From positions 4,216,001-4,280,000 of the forward strand of contig NZ_CP013979.1 in assembly GCF_001660485.1 (NCBI RefSeq): a DNA stretch of 64,000 nucleotides, written 5' to 3'. The DNA comes from Agromyces aureus (GTDB lineage Bacteria; Actinomycetota; Actinomycetes; Actinomycetales; Microbacteriaceae). Both the position numbers and the translations under genes were made by a program. This document shows positions 27,351 through 36,395 of the stretch, piece by piece. How positions within the stretch are numbered: the first letter of the stretch is position 1; the number at the start of each line of letters is the position of its first letter. The notes below the pieces were generated by a model that did no database searches, was not told where the DNA came from, and was given only the letters and a program-made list of their open reading frames with translations.

Positions 27351-28382
27351 ATGACGATCGACACCAGCATCGTCGAAGAGGGCCAGGAGCTCGAGAAGCC
27401 GTCGCAGGCGCCCATGACGGGCGTGGTCGCGGCGGCCGAGGGGCGACGACGCGGCAAGCCGCGCAAGTTCCTCTTCCTGCGCAACTCGAAGGCCGTCGCC
27501 GGCCTGGTGATCCTCGGGTTCTTCCTGCTCATCGCGATCATCGGGCCGTGGATCGCCCCCTACGACCCGAGCGCCCGCAGCGACGACATCCTGCAGCCGC
27601 CGTCGTGGGAGCACTGGTTCGGCACGACGCACCTCGGCCAGGACGTGTTCTCGCAGATCCTGGTGGGCACGCGCGGCGTGATCGTCGTCGGCTTCGTCGC
27701 GGGCATCCTCGCGACGGCGATCGGCGTCATCATCGGCGTCACCGCCGGCTACATCGGCGGACTCGGCGACGAGACCCTCTCGGTGCTCGCCAACGTGTTC
27801 CTCGTGATCCCGCAACTGCCGCTCATCATCATCATCGCGGGCCAGCTGCCGACGGTCGGCGGCGTCACGGTCGCCGTGGTCATCGCGATCACGGGCTGGG
27901 CGTGGGGTGCGCGAGTGCTTCGAGCCCAGACGCTCTCGTTGCGACGGCGCGACTTCGTCGAGGCCGCTCGCGCCAACGGCGAGCGCACCTGGCGCATCAT
28001 CACGGCGGAGATCCTGCCGAACCTCACGGCGATCATCGCCTCGGGCTTCGTCGGCACCGTCGCGTTCGCCGTCCTCTCGCTCATCACGCTGTCGTTCATC
28101 GGCATCGGCAACACGGGCGAGTGGAACTGGGGCACCGTGCTCTACCAGGCCCAGTCGCAGCTCGCCCTGCAGCGCGGCGCCTGGTGGTGGTTCGTTCCGG
28201 CCGGCCTCTGCATCGCCCTGCTCGGCATGTCGCTGACCCTCATCAACTTCGGCATCGACGAGTTCGTCAACCCGCGCCTGCGATCGACGGGCCTGAACGC
28301 CAAGTCCCTGCGCAAGCGCGGCATCCGCCCCCGTATCGGATTCACCCCTGTGGTGCGCGAGGCCGAGGAGAACCGAGTATGA
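27351..28382 (+). CDS. Oligosaccharide/peptide ABC transporter permease (OppC/DppC-like)
   Basis: 343 residues. A cytoplasmic N-terminus of about 45 residues precedes TM1 (AVAGLVILGFFLLIAIIGPW), then the OppC-type loop APYDPSARSDDILQPPS with HWFGTTHLGQDVFSQI. Five further helices and the EAA loop RRRDFVEAARANGERTWRII follow. It starts 1 nt after the previous stop, with GGAGGG spanning that stop. It is the partner of the 26372 permease. Confidence 0.92.
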   Translation: MTIDTSIVEEGQELEKPSQAPMTGVVAAAEGRRRGKPRKFLFLRNSKAVAGLVILGFFLLIAIIGPWIAPYDPSARSDDILQPPSWEHWFGTTHLGQDVFSQILVGTRGVIVVGFVAGILATAIGVIIGVTAGYIGGLGDETLSVLANVFLVIPQLPLIIIIAGQLPTVGGVTVAVVIAITGWAWGARVLRAQTLSLRRRDFVEAARANGERTWRIITAEILPNLTAIIASGFVGTVAFAVLSLITLSFIGIGNTGEWNWGTVLYQAQSQLALQRGAWWWFVPAGLCIALLGMSLTLINFGIDEFVNPRLRSTGLNAKSLRKRGIRPRIGFTPVVREAEENRV

Positions 28383-29479
28383 CCATCGCCAGCCCCATCG
28401 GGCACCCCCAGCGACTCGCCCCGGCGAGCGACCCGGTGCTCGAGATCAAGAACCTGTCGGTCGACTACGGCTACGACGACGACCCGGTGCACGTGCTGCG
28501 CCAGGTCTCGCTCACGCTCGGCCGCGGCGAAGTGCTCGGCCTCGCCGGCGAATCCGGATGCGGCAAGTCCACGCTCGCGTACGCGGCGACCCGCCTGCTG
28601 CCGCCGCCGGGCCTCATCACCGGCGGCGAGGTGCTGTTCACCGACCGCTCGGGCGTGAAGACCGACCTGCTGCGCCTGAACGACACCCAGCTGCGCGCGT
28701 CGCGCTGGCAGGACATGGCCATCGTGTTCCAGGGCGCGATGAACTCGCTGAACCCGGTGTACCGCATCGGGCGGCAGATCGCCGACGGCATCCGCGCGCA
28801 CGAGCCGAAGACCACGCAGAAGCAGGCCCTCGAGCGCGCAGCCGACCTGCTCGACCTCGTGGGCATCTCGCCCGACCGCCTGCGCTCGTACCCGCACGAG
28901 CTCTCGGGCGGCATGCGCCAGCGCGTCATGATCGCCATGGCGCTCGCGCTCGACCCGCAGGTGCTCATCATGGACGAGCCCACCACGGCGCTCGACGTCG
29001 TGATGCAGCGCCAGATCGTCGAGCAGATCGCCGAACTGCGCGACCGCCTCGGCTTCTCGGTCATCTTCATCACGCACGACGTGTCGCTGCTCATCGAGAT
29101 CGCTGATCGCATCGCGATCATGTACGCGGGCGAGATCGTCGAGGATGCCGCGGCGCTCGACGTGTACAACAAGCCACGTCACCCGTACTCGTCGGCGCTG
29201 CTGCACTCGTTCCCGCCATTGCGCGGGCCGCGGCGCGAGCTCATCGGCATCCCCGGATCCCCGCCAGACCTCTCCCGCCTCGGGGGCGGGTGCCCATTCG
29301 CCGACCGCTGCGCCTTCGCGTTCGACGCCTGCACGAAGGTGAACCCCGAGCTCGTGTTCCCCAACGTGCCGGGCGACGACCCCCGCCGCTCGGTCGCGTG
29401 CCTGCGCCACGACCCCGCCGCCGTGCGCGCGGTCGGCGAGGAGCCGCTGCCCGTGCCTGCGGAGCTGTCGGTGAGCTGA
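28379..29479 (+). CDS. Oligosaccharide/peptide ABC transporter ATP-binding protein (OppD/DppD-like)
   Basis: 366 residues, coupled to the upstream permease by ATGA. The Walker A motif GESGCGKST lies near residue 59, the Q-loop IVFQGAMNSLNPV, signature LSGGMRQRVMIAMAL, Walker B VLIMDEPTTALDVV, His-loop FITHDVSLL, and the C-terminal oligo_HPY cysteine cluster CPFADRCAFAFDAC. It is the last gene of the six-gene beta-glucoside uptake operon; two facing repeat copies follow at 29492-29574. Confidence 0.93.
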   Translation: MTIASPIGHPQRLAPASDPVLEIKNLSVDYGYDDDPVHVLRQVSLTLGRGEVLGLAGESGCGKSTLAYAATRLLPPPGLITGGEVLFTDRSGVKTDLLRLNDTQLRASRWQDMAIVFQGAMNSLNPVYRIGRQIADGIRAHEPKTTQKQALERAADLLDLVGISPDRLRSYPHELSGGMRQRVMIAMALALDPQVLIMDEPTTALDVVMQRQIVEQIAELRDRLGFSVIFITHDVSLLIEIADRIAIMYAGEIVEDAAALDVYNKPRHPYSSALLHSFPPLRGPRRELIGIPGSPPDLSRLGGGCPFADRCAFAFDACTKVNPELVFPNVPGDDPRRSVACLRHDPAAVRAVGEEPLPVPAELSVS

Positions 29480-29491
29480 GGCCGCTTCCCC

Positions 29492-29521
29492 GCCGGTCGA
29501 GGAGCGGAGCGTCTCGAGACC
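29492..29521 (+). repeat. Dispersed GGTCTCGA/TCGACCGGC repeat, copy 1
   Basis: Begins GCCGGTCGAGGAGCGGAGCG and ends TCTCGAGACC. It lies in the spacer after the uptake operon and faces copy 2, so the two could fold into a long stem acting as a transcript end. Confidence 0.8.
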
Positions 29522-29537
29522 AGTGTCACGGCGGGCG

Positions 29538-29574
29538 GGTCTCGAGACGGCGCTGGCGCGCCTCCTCGACCGGC
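29538..29574 (-). repeat. Dispersed GGTCTCGA/TCGACCGGC repeat, copy 2
   Basis: Begins GGTCTCGAGACGGCGCTG and ends CTCCTCGACCGGC, inverted relative to copy 1 sixteen bases upstream. Confidence 0.8.
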
Positions 29575-29603
29575 ATGGTGGGCGCCTGTGCGAGCATGGG
29601 CGC

Positions 29604-30479
29604 ATGCCTGAACGCGTGCCCGCCCTCGTCGCCATCTCGCACGGAACGAGCTCGGCCGAGGGGCAGGCGGCGGTCCGCGGATTGCGCGACGCCGTCGGCG
29701 AGGCACTCGCACGTCGTGCCGCCCGCGACGGCACCACCGCCGACGCCCCGGCGCCGTCGCTGCGGCTCGGCCACGTCGACGTCGAGCAGCCCGACGTGCC
29801 GGCGACCCTCGCTTCGCTCGACGAGGGCGAACCGGCGATCGTCGTGCCGCTGCTGCTCTCCGCCGGGTACCACGTGCACGTCGACCTCACCGAGGCCGTC
29901 GGGGCCGAGTCGGCGCGCGAGGTCGTGCTGGGCGGCGCGCTCGGTCCCGACGACCGGCTCGTGTCCGTGCTCATCCGCCGCCTCGACGAGGCCGGCATCC
30001 GCGACGACGACGCCGTCGTGCTGGCCGTGGCCGGATCGAGCGACCGGCGTGCCGTCGACGACTGCCTCGACATGACCGCGCGCCTCGCGACGGCATCCGG
30101 TCGCGCGGTGTCGGTCGGATTCCTCTCAGCCGCCGAACCGACGCTGCCAGACGCGGTCGCCGCGGCCCGGGCGCATGCCGTGGCCGCCCGAGCGCTCGAC
30201 GCCCCCGGCGCTCCAGGGGCGCTGTTCGGCATCCCCGGCGTCTCGGATGTCCCGGGCCTTCCGGGCGTGCGGCGTACCCAGCGGCCATCGGATGTCGCGG
30301 CGCCCCGGGTCGTCGTCGCGAACTACCTGCTCGCTCCGGGCTACTTCGACGACCTGGCCCGTGCCGCGGGCGCCGATGTCGTCGCCGAGCCGCTGCTGCT
30401 GCCGGATGCCCCGGCCCCCGCCGAGCTCGTCGACATCGTGCTCGAACGGTACGACGCGGCATCCGCTCGCCCACGCTGA
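29604..30479 (+). CDS. Sirohydrochlorin chelatase-like protein (CbiX/SirB family)
   Basis: 291 residues. The N-terminal motif LVAISHGTSSAEG has the metal-site His of CbiX-type chelatases, and IVVPLLLSAGYHVHVDL carries the second conserved His pair. The second half repeats the fold more weakly (VVVANYLLAPGYFDDL), with Ala/Pro-rich linkers. These enzymes insert Fe2+ (siroheme) or Co2+ (cobalamin) into sirohydrochlorin. The position just ahead of the sulfite reductase operon and the CobA gene argues for ferrochelation to siroheme. It ends 155 nt before that operon. Confidence 0.82.
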   Translation: MPERVPALVAISHGTSSAEGQAAVRGLRDAVGEALARRAARDGTTADAPAPSLRLGHVDVEQPDVPATLASLDEGEPAIVVPLLLSAGYHVHVDLTEAVGAESAREVVLGGALGPDDRLVSVLIRRLDEAGIRDDDAVVLAVAGSSDRRAVDDCLDMTARLATASGRAVSVGFLSAAEPTLPDAVAAARAHAVAARALDAPGAPGALFGIPGVSDVPGLPGVRRTQRPSDVAAPRVVVANYLLAPGYFDDLARAAGADVVAEPLLLPDAPAPAELVDIVLERYDAASARPR

Positions 30480-30510
30480 ATCGACGCGAGCGCAAGGGTT
30501 TCCGCCCACT

Positions 30511-30546
30511 GTGACGCAATACGTCACGACGTGACCGGACGTGACG
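30511..30546. promoter_or_regulatory. GTGACG repeat cluster upstream of the sulfate-reduction operon
   Basis: GTGACG (30511-30516) and CGTCAC (30522-30527) form an inverted repeat with a 5-nt spacer. Two more direct copies, GTGACC (30531-30536) and GTGACG (30541-30546), follow at about 10-bp steps, i.e. on one face of the helix. It is a candidate regulator-binding array just upstream of the putative -35 box. Confidence 0.55.
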
Positions 30547-30553
30547 CCCCCGC

Positions 30554-30583
30554 CTGACGGCATCCGGCGGCCTCGCTTAGCTT
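30554..30583 (+). promoter_or_regulatory. Putative promoter of the sulfate-reduction operon
   Basis: CTGACG (30554-30559) and TAGCTT (30578-30583) are spaced 18 nt apart, about 50 nt upstream of the sulfite reductase GTG and directly after the GTGACG cluster. Confidence 0.45.
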
Positions 30584-30634
30584 CGAGCGGAAGGCCATGA
30601 GCGCACCCGGCGCCGCCGACGGAAGGAGCAGCCT

Positions 30635-32407
30635 GTGACGACCCCGCCAACGGATGTCGCGATCGACACGGCCGCGACGAGCGCCTCCGCGCCTGAACGC
30701 CCCGCCCGCGCCGAGCGCCCGGCCCGACCCGCCCGCCCCGGCGCCAACCGGCCGAACGGCCAGTGGAAGGTCGACGGCACGGCCCCGCTCAACGGCAACG
30801 AGGAGTGGAAGCAGGTCGACAACGGCCTCGCCGTCCGCGGCCGCATCGAGGAGATCTACTCGAAGGGCGGGTTCGCGTCGATCGACCCGACCGACCTGCA
30901 CGGCCGGTTCCGCGTGTGGGGTCTCTACACGCAGCGCAAGCCGGGCATCGACGGCGGCCGCACCGCGACCCTCGAGCCGCACGAGCTCGAAGACGAGTAC
31001 TTCATGCTGCGCGTGCGCATCGACGGCGGCCAGCTCACGACCGAGCAGCTGCGCGTGATCGGGCAGATCTCGGTCGACTTCGGCCGCGACACCGCCGACC
31101 TCACCGACCGCCAGAACGTGCAGCTGCACTGGATCCGCGTCGAGGACGTGCCCGAGATCTGGCGTCGCCTCGAGGCGGTCGGCCTCGGCACGACCGAGGC
31201 CTGCGGCGACGTGCCGCGCGTCGTGCTCGGCTCCCCGGTCGCGGGCATCGCGGCCGACGAGCTCATCGACCCGACCCCGCAGATCGACGCGATCACGAGC
31301 CGGTTCATCGGCGACGAGACGCTCGCGAACCTGCCGCGCAAGTTCAAGTCGGCGGTCACGGGCCACCCGAGCCAAGACGTCGTGCACGAGATCAACGACG
31401 TCGCCTTCGTCGCGGTCGAGCACCCCGAGCTGGGCGTCGGCTACGACCTCTGGGTCGGCGGCGGCCTCTCGACGGCTCCGAGGCTCGCCGAGCGCCTGGG
31501 CGTGTTCGTCGCGCCCGAGCGCGTGGCCGAGGCCTGGCACGGCGTCGCCCAGATCTTCCGCGACTACGGCTACCGGCGCCTGCGCAACAAGGCGCGCCTG
31601 AAGTTCCTGCTCGCCGACTGGGGCACCGAGAAGTTCCGCCAGGTGCTCGAGACCGAGTACCTCGACTCCCCGCTGCCCGACGGCCCCGCGGCCCCCAAGC
31701 CGCTCGCGCACGGCGACCACGTGGGCGTGCACCGCCAGAAGGACGGCCGCTTCTACGTCGGCGCCACGCCGATCGTCGGCCGCGTCTCGGGCCCGACCCT
31801 CGTGCAGCTCGCCGAGCTCGTCGAGGCGCACGGCTCGTCGCGACTGCGCACCACGCCGCACCAGAAGCTCGTCATCCTCGACATCCCCGAAGACCGGGTC
31901 GAGTCGCTCATCACGGGCCTCGACGAGCTCGGCCTCTCGGCCCGCCCCAGCCTCATCCGCCGCGGCACCATCGCGTGCACGGGCATCGAGTTCTGCAAGC
32001 TCGCCATCGTCGAGACCAAGGCGTTCGCCACGGCCGCCGTGCTCGACCTCGAGCGCACCCTCGACGGGTTCGACCTGCCGCACCCGATCAGCCTGCACGT
32101 CAACGGCTGCCCGAACTCCTGCGCACGCATCCAGACGGCCGACATCGGTCTCAAGGGCCAGCTCGTCATGAACGACGCGGGCGAGCAGGTGCCCGGCTAC
32201 CAGGTGCACCTCGGCGGCGGGCTCGCCACGGCCGACCGCGAGGAGGCCGGCCTCGGTCGCACCGTGCGCGGACTCAAGGTCGAGGCCGACGGCATCGCCG
32301 AGTACGTCGAGCGGGTCGTCAAGCGGTTCCTCGACGACCGCGACGCCGTGGGCGACGAGACGTTCGCCGAGTGGGCGCACCGGGCCGACGAGGAGGTGCT
32401 GCGATGA
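30635..32407 (+). CDS. Ferredoxin-dependent assimilatory sulfite reductase (NirA/SirA type)
   Basis: 590 residues from GTG 30635, preceded by GGAAGGAG. Two ferredoxin-like half-domains alternate with two siroheme/Fe4S4 domains. The cluster ligands are in GTIACTGIEFCKLAIVETK and HVNGCPNSCARIQTADIG (four cysteines in the C-X5-C and C-X3-C arrangement). It reduces sulfite to sulfide with six electrons from ferredoxin. Nitrite reductases look similar, but the operon with cysH, cysD and cysN identifies it as the sulfite enzyme. The ferredoxin and FprA genes at the operon end probably supply its electrons. The first 40 residues are Ala/Pro/Arg-rich and disordered. Confidence 0.93.
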   Translation: MTTPPTDVAIDTAATSASAPERPARAERPARPARPGANRPNGQWKVDGTAPLNGNEEWKQVDNGLAVRGRIEEIYSKGGFASIDPTDLHGRFRVWGLYTQRKPGIDGGRTATLEPHELEDEYFMLRVRIDGGQLTTEQLRVIGQISVDFGRDTADLTDRQNVQLHWIRVEDVPEIWRRLEAVGLGTTEACGDVPRVVLGSPVAGIAADELIDPTPQIDAITSRFIGDETLANLPRKFKSAVTGHPSQDVVHEINDVAFVAVEHPELGVGYDLWVGGGLSTAPRLAERLGVFVAPERVAEAWHGVAQIFRDYGYRRLRNKARLKFLLADWGTEKFRQVLETEYLDSPLPDGPAAPKPLAHGDHVGVHRQKDGRFYVGATPIVGRVSGPTLVQLAELVEAHGSSRLRTTPHQKLVILDIPEDRVESLITGLDELGLSARPSLIRRGTIACTGIEFCKLAIVETKAFATAAVLDLERTLDGFDLPHPISLHVNGCPNSCARIQTADIGLKGQLVMNDAGEQVPGYQVHLGGGLATADREEAGLGRTVRGLKVEADGIAEYVERVVKRFLDDRDAVGDETFAEWAHRADEEVLR

Positions 32408-33147
32408 GCGTCTCGCTCGCCCCCCGCACCGCGACGCTGCGCAGCCACGGCGAGCTGCAGGCCCTCGCCGAGGCGGGCAACGCCGAACTCCGCAACCTGG
32501 CCGACGACGAGGCATCCGCCTACGAGGTCGTCGCATGGGTCGCACGCAACTTCGGGGCGGATGCCGCGGCCGTCGCCTGCTCGATGGCCGACGCGGTGCT
32601 GCCGCACGTCGTCGCGCAGTCACTGCCGGGCGTCGACGTGCTGTTCCTCGACACGGGATACCACTTCGCGAAGACGTACGAGACGCGCGACCGCGTGGCC
32701 GACGCGCTCGACGTGCGCGTCGTCGACGTGCTGCCCGAGCTCACCGTCGCCGAGCAGAACGCGCAGTTCGGCGTCGACCTGTTCGCGCGCGACGCGGCCG
32801 AGTGCTGCGCGATGCGCAAGGTCGCCCCGCTGCACGACGCGCTGGGCGGCTACGAGCTGTGGTTCACGGGCGTGCGCCGCGACGAGGCGCCGACGCGCAC
32901 GACCACGCCGCTCGTGACGTGGGACGAGCGCAACGGGCTCGTCAAGGTGAACCCGCTCGCGGCGTGGAGCTTCGACGACCTGATCGACTACTCGAGCGCG
33001 TTCGGGGTGCCCGTGAACGACCTGCTCACGCAGGGCTACCCCTCGATCGGCTGCGAGCCGTGCACGAAGAAGGTCGAAGCGGGAGCCGACCCGAGATCGG
33101 GCCGATGGGCCGGCCTCGACAAGACGGAATGCGGGTTGCACGTATGA
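32404..33147 (+). CDS. cysH: Adenylyl-sulfate (APS) reductase, CysH family
   Basis: 247 residues, ATGA-coupled to the sulfite reductase gene. The family motif DVLFLDTGYHFAKTYETRD is near residue 80. The Cys-Cys pair AECCAMRKV is near 135, CEPC near 217, and the C-terminal catalytic motif is ECGLHV. Retention of the CC and CXXC cysteines indicates a [4Fe-4S] cluster and preference for adenosine 5'-phosphosulfate over PAPS, consistent with the absence of a cysC kinase gene here. It yields sulfite, using thioredoxin as reductant. Confidence 0.94.
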   Translation: MSVSLAPRTATLRSHGELQALAEAGNAELRNLADDEASAYEVVAWVARNFGADAAAVACSMADAVLPHVVAQSLPGVDVLFLDTGYHFAKTYETRDRVADALDVRVVDVLPELTVAEQNAQFGVDLFARDAAECCAMRKVAPLHDALGGYELWFTGVRRDEAPTRTTTPLVTWDERNGLVKVNPLAAWSFDDLIDYSSAFGVPVNDLLTQGYPSIGCEPCTKKVEAGADPRSGRWAGLDKTECGLHV

Positions 33148-34067
33148 GCGCCACCGACACCATCACGGCCGAGACCGGCATCGAGACGCTCGACGCCCTC
33201 GAGGCCGAGGCGATCCACATCATCCGCGAGGTCGTCGCCGAGTTCGAGCGGCCCGTGCTGCTGTTCTCGGGCGGCAAGGACTCCGTGCTCGTGCTGCACC
33301 TGGCCGCGAAGGCGTTCTGGCCGGCCAAGGTGCCGTTCCCGGTGCTGCACGTCGATACCGGCCACAACTTCCCCGAGGTCATCGAGTTCCGCGACCGCAC
33401 GGTCGAGCGGCTCGGGCTCCGGCTCGAGGTCGCGTCGGTGCAGGACTACCTCGACGACGGCCGCCTCGCCGAACGCGCCGACGGCACCCGCAACCCGCTG
33501 CAGACGCAGCCGCTGCTCGACGGCATCGCCGCGGGCCGGCACGACGCGGTGTTCGGCGGCGCACGTCGCGACGAAGACAAGGCGCGCGCCAAGGAGCGCA
33601 TCCTGAGCCTCCGCGACGAGTTCGGCCAGTGGGACCCGCGCAACCAGCGCCCCGAGCTCTGGGATCTCTACAACGGCCGCCACACCGTCGGCCAGCACGT
33701 GCGCGCGTTCCCCATCTCGAACTGGACCGAGCTCGACGTGTGGCGCTACATCGAGCGCGAGGGCATCGAGCTGCCGCCGCTCTACTACGCGCACGAACGC
33801 GAGGTCTACCTCCGCGACGGCATGTGGCGCGCGATCTCCGACGTGTCGCCCGCGCGGGCCGACGAGACGGTCGAACGCCGCATCGTGCGCTATCGCACGG
33901 TGGGCGACATGAGCTGCACGGGCGCGGTCGAGTCCGACGCGGCATCCGTCGGCGAGGTCGTGCGCGAGATCGCCCTCTCGACGCTGACCGAGCGCGGGGC
34001 CACGCGCGCCGACGACCGCATCTCGGAAGCGGCGATGGAAGACCGCAAGAAGGACGGGTACTTCTGA
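33144..34067 (+). CDS. cysD: Sulfate adenylyltransferase subunit 2
   Basis: 307 residues, ATGA-coupled to cysH. It is an adenine nucleotide alpha-hydrolase fold with the PP-loop VLLFSGGKDSVLVLHLA near residue 41. The LHVDTGHNFPEVIEFRD and GGARRDEDKARAKER motifs are typical of CysD, and the chain ends in the conserved EDRKKDGYF. With CysN it forms APS from sulfate and ATP. The full family length is present. Confidence 0.96.
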   Translation: MSATDTITAETGIETLDALEAEAIHIIREVVAEFERPVLLFSGGKDSVLVLHLAAKAFWPAKVPFPVLHVDTGHNFPEVIEFRDRTVERLGLRLEVASVQDYLDDGRLAERADGTRNPLQTQPLLDGIAAGRHDAVFGGARRDEDKARAKERILSLRDEFGQWDPRNQRPELWDLYNGRHTVGQHVRAFPISNWTELDVWRYIEREGIELPPLYYAHEREVYLRDGMWRAISDVSPARADETVERRIVRYRTVGDMSCTGAVESDAASVGEVVREIALSTLTERGATRADDRISEAAMEDRKKDGYF

Positions 34068-35419
34068 TGGGCGCACTGCTCCGCTTCGCCACCGCCGGGT
34101 CCGTCGACGACGGCAAGTCCACGCTCGTCGGCCGTCTGCTGCACGACTCCAAGGCGATCCTCGCCGACCAGCTCGAGTCGGTCGCGCGCACCAGCGCCGA
34201 GCGCGGCTTCGGCGGCGAGCCGGGCGCGATCGACTTCGCGCTGCTCACCGACGGCCTGCGCGCAGAGCGCGAGCAGGGCATCACGATCGACGTCGCCTAC
34301 CGCTACTTCTCCACGGGGCGCCGGTCGTTCATCCTCGCCGACTGCCCCGGGCACGTGCAGTACACGCGCAACATGGTCACCGGCGCGACCACGGCCGACG
34401 CGGTCGTCGTGCTCGTCGACGCACGCAACGGCGTGCTCGAGCAGACCCGCCGCCACCTCGCGGTCGTCGCCCTGCTGCGCGTGCCGCACGTCATCATCGC
34501 GGTCAACAAGATCGACCTGCTCGACTACTCCGAGGCCGCGTACGACACGGTGGCATCGGATGTCGCCGCGCTCGCGCGCGAACTCGGCCTCGCCGACACG
34601 CACGTGATCCCGGTCTCGGCCCTCGCAGGCGACAACATCGTCGACCGTTCGACGAACACGCCCTGGTACGACGGCCCGAGCCTGCTCGAACTGCTCGAGA
34701 CACTGCCCTCGCTCGACGAGCTCGAGACCGAGTTCGAGGCACTGCGGATGCCGGTGCAGCTCGTGATCCGGCCGCAGGGGTCGCTCGCGCACGACGTCGC
34801 CGACGCCGAGGCGTTCCGCGACTACCGGGCGTTCGCCGGACGCATCGCCTCCGGAACGGTGCGCGTCGGAGACCGGGTGCAGGTGTTCCCGGGCGGCGCG
34901 ACGACGACCGTCACGGGCATCGACGCGGGGTCGACGACGGTGGACTCGGCATCCGCCCCCCGCTCGGTCTCGCTGCGCCTCGCCGACCAGCTCGACGCCG
35001 CGCGCGGTGCCGTGATCGTCGCCGAGGGCGCGCTGCCCACGCCGCGACGCGAGCTCGACGCCTCGGCCTTCTGGCTCGGCGCGACGCCCCTGCGCCCGGG
35101 TGCCCGCGTGCTCGTCAAGTCGGGCACCAGCACCGTGCAGGCGCTCGTGACCGACATCGTCGGACGACGCGACCTCGACACGCTCGCCCTCGAACCGGCC
35201 GCCGCGCTCGAGATCAACGACATCGGGCAGGTGCGGGTGCGCCTCGCCGCCGAGCTGCCCGTCGAGGAGTACGCGACGCACCGGCGCGCGGGCGCCTTTC
35301 TCGTGATCGACCCGCAGTCGGGCTACACGCTCGCGGCCGGCATCGTGACCGACGCGCCTCCTGCATCGCCCGAAGACCTCGCCGAGGCCGAGGCCGCCGC
35401 GGCCTGGGTTGCCGTATGA
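34067..35419 (+). CDS. cysN: Sulfate adenylyltransferase subunit 1 (GTPase)
   Basis: 450 residues, starting inside the cysD stop (TGATG). EF-Tu-like G-domain: P-loop GSVDDGKSTLVGRLLHDS (about 11-28), switch region EREQGITIDVAYRYF, DCPGH and NKID. Two beta-barrel domains follow. No C-terminal APS kinase (CysC) fusion is present. GTP hydrolysis drives APS synthesis by CysD. Its TGA overlaps the ATG of the following microprotein gene. Confidence 0.96.
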   Translation: MGALLRFATAGSVDDGKSTLVGRLLHDSKAILADQLESVARTSAERGFGGEPGAIDFALLTDGLRAEREQGITIDVAYRYFSTGRRSFILADCPGHVQYTRNMVTGATTADAVVVLVDARNGVLEQTRRHLAVVALLRVPHVIIAVNKIDLLDYSEAAYDTVASDVAALARELGLADTHVIPVSALAGDNIVDRSTNTPWYDGPSLLELLETLPSLDELETEFEALRMPVQLVIRPQGSLAHDVADAEAFRDYRAFAGRIASGTVRVGDRVQVFPGGATTTVTGIDAGSTTVDSASAPRSVSLRLADQLDAARGAVIVAEGALPTPRRELDASAFWLGATPLRPGARVLVKSGTSTVQALVTDIVGRRDLDTLALEPAAALEINDIGQVRVRLAAELPVEEYATHRRAGAFLVIDPQSGYTLAAGIVTDAPPASPEDLAEAEAAAAWVAV

Positions 35420-35520
35420 GCGTCACGACCCGCACCCGCACGATCGCGGGCGTCGTCGGCGGGATCCTGCTCGCCGCCGCGATCGTCACCACCGCCGTGA
35501 TCGCCGGAGGCCTCGCATGA
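35416..35520 (+). CDS. 34-residue single-span membrane microprotein in the sulfate operon
   Basis: ATG 35416 to TGA 35520, sharing ATGA overlaps with both cysN upstream and the uroporphyrinogen methyltransferase gene downstream. The peptide has a positively charged start (MSVTTRTRTIAGVVGG) and one hydrophobic segment (ILLAAAIVTTAVIAGG), giving an inside-positive membrane helix. The double translational coupling, with no spare base, argues that it is really translated. I know no named family. Roles such as anchoring the sulfurylase or assisting a sulfate permease would be speculation. Confidence 0.7.
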   Translation: MSVTTRTRTIAGVVGGILLAAAIVTTAVIAGGLA

Positions 35521-36395
35521 CCACAGCCTCGAACCCTGATGGAACCCTGACGGCGCACGTCGCCGCCGCCCGACCGCGCCCCGAGGCCGGACGCGTCACG
35601 CTGGTCGGCGCGGGCCCCGGCGATGCGGGTCTGCTGACGATCCGCGGCCTGCGCGCGCTCGAGGCCGCCGACGTCATCGTCGCCGACCGCCTCGGCGCCC
35701 GCTCGGTGCTCGACGGACTCGCCGCCGAGGGCGTCGACCTCTCGGCCGAGGTCGTCGACGTCGGCAAGCTGCCCGGCCACCACGCCGTGCCGCAGGACGC
35801 GATCAATGTCCTCCTCGTGAGCCTCGCACTGGACGGCAAGCGCGTCGTGCGGCTCAAGGGCGGCGACCCGTTCGTCTTCGGCCGTGGCGGCGAAGAGGTG
35901 GCCTTCTGCCAGGCGGCCGGCATCGCCGTCGAGGTCGTGCCCGGCATCACGAGCGCCATCTCGGTTCCGGCGATCGCCGGCATCCCGCTCACGCACCGGG
36001 GCCTCGCGACCACGTTCACCGTCGTCACCGGGCATGACCAGATCCAGTCGCTCGGCGGTGGCCGCGACCACACGGTCGTGCTCCTCATGGGCGTCGGCAC
36101 CCTTGCGAACTCCGCGATCACGCTCTCCCGCGGCGAGCGCGGCCGTGAATGCCCTGTGGCGATCATCGAAGACGGCTACGGCTCAGGTCAGCGTGTCACA
36201 GTGGGTACGCTCGACACGATCGCACTGCAGGCGGCCCGCCGCGGCATCCGCTCGCCCGCAGTCGTCGTCGTCGGCGACGTGGTGACCCTGAGCCCCTACG
36301 CACCAGACGCCATCACGTCCGCGGCCGGCGCGCCTGCCGCGATCACCTCCCCCGAGGCCCCCGCCTCCGCAGAATGGAAGACCACGCAGCCATGA
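35517..36395 (+). CDS. cobA: Uroporphyrinogen-III C-methyltransferase
   Basis: 292 residues, ATGA-coupled to the microprotein gene. Tetrapyrrole methylase fold: [18 protein letters not shown] near residue 27, [16 protein letters not shown] near 108 and [22 protein letters not shown] near 140, all signatures of SUMT. It makes precorrin-2 with two SAM molecules, the entry to siroheme needed by the sulfite reductase. The CysG-A dehydrogenase domain is absent, so precorrin-2 oxidation must be done by another protein. The last 30 residues are Ala/Pro-rich. Confidence 0.94.
   Translation: MTTASNPDGTLTAHVAAARPRPEAGRVTLVGAGPGDAGLLTIRGLRALEAADVIVADRLGARSVLDGLAAEGVDLSAEVVDVGKLPGHHAVPQDAINVLLVSLALDGKRVVRLKGGDPFVFGRGGEEVAFCQAAGIAVEVVPGITSAISVPAIAGIPLTHRGLATTFTVVTGHDQIQSLGGGRDHTVVLLMGVGTLANSAITLSRGERGRECPVAIIEDGYGSGQRVTVGTLDTIALQAARRGIRSPAVVVVGDVVTLSPYAPDAITSAAGAPAAITSPEAPASAEWKTTQP

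Noticed and set aside
30480..30634. A possible riboswitch (cobalamin or SAM) ahead of the sulfite reductase gene
   Set aside because: The 155-nt spacer has short GTGACG repeats and a promoter but no conserved B12-box or SAM-riboswitch core. Protein-based control is more likely.
32404..33147. Reading cysH as PAPS reductase
   Set aside because: The Cys-Cys and CXXC iron-sulfur ligands are present and no cysC kinase is in the operon, both favouring APS reductase.
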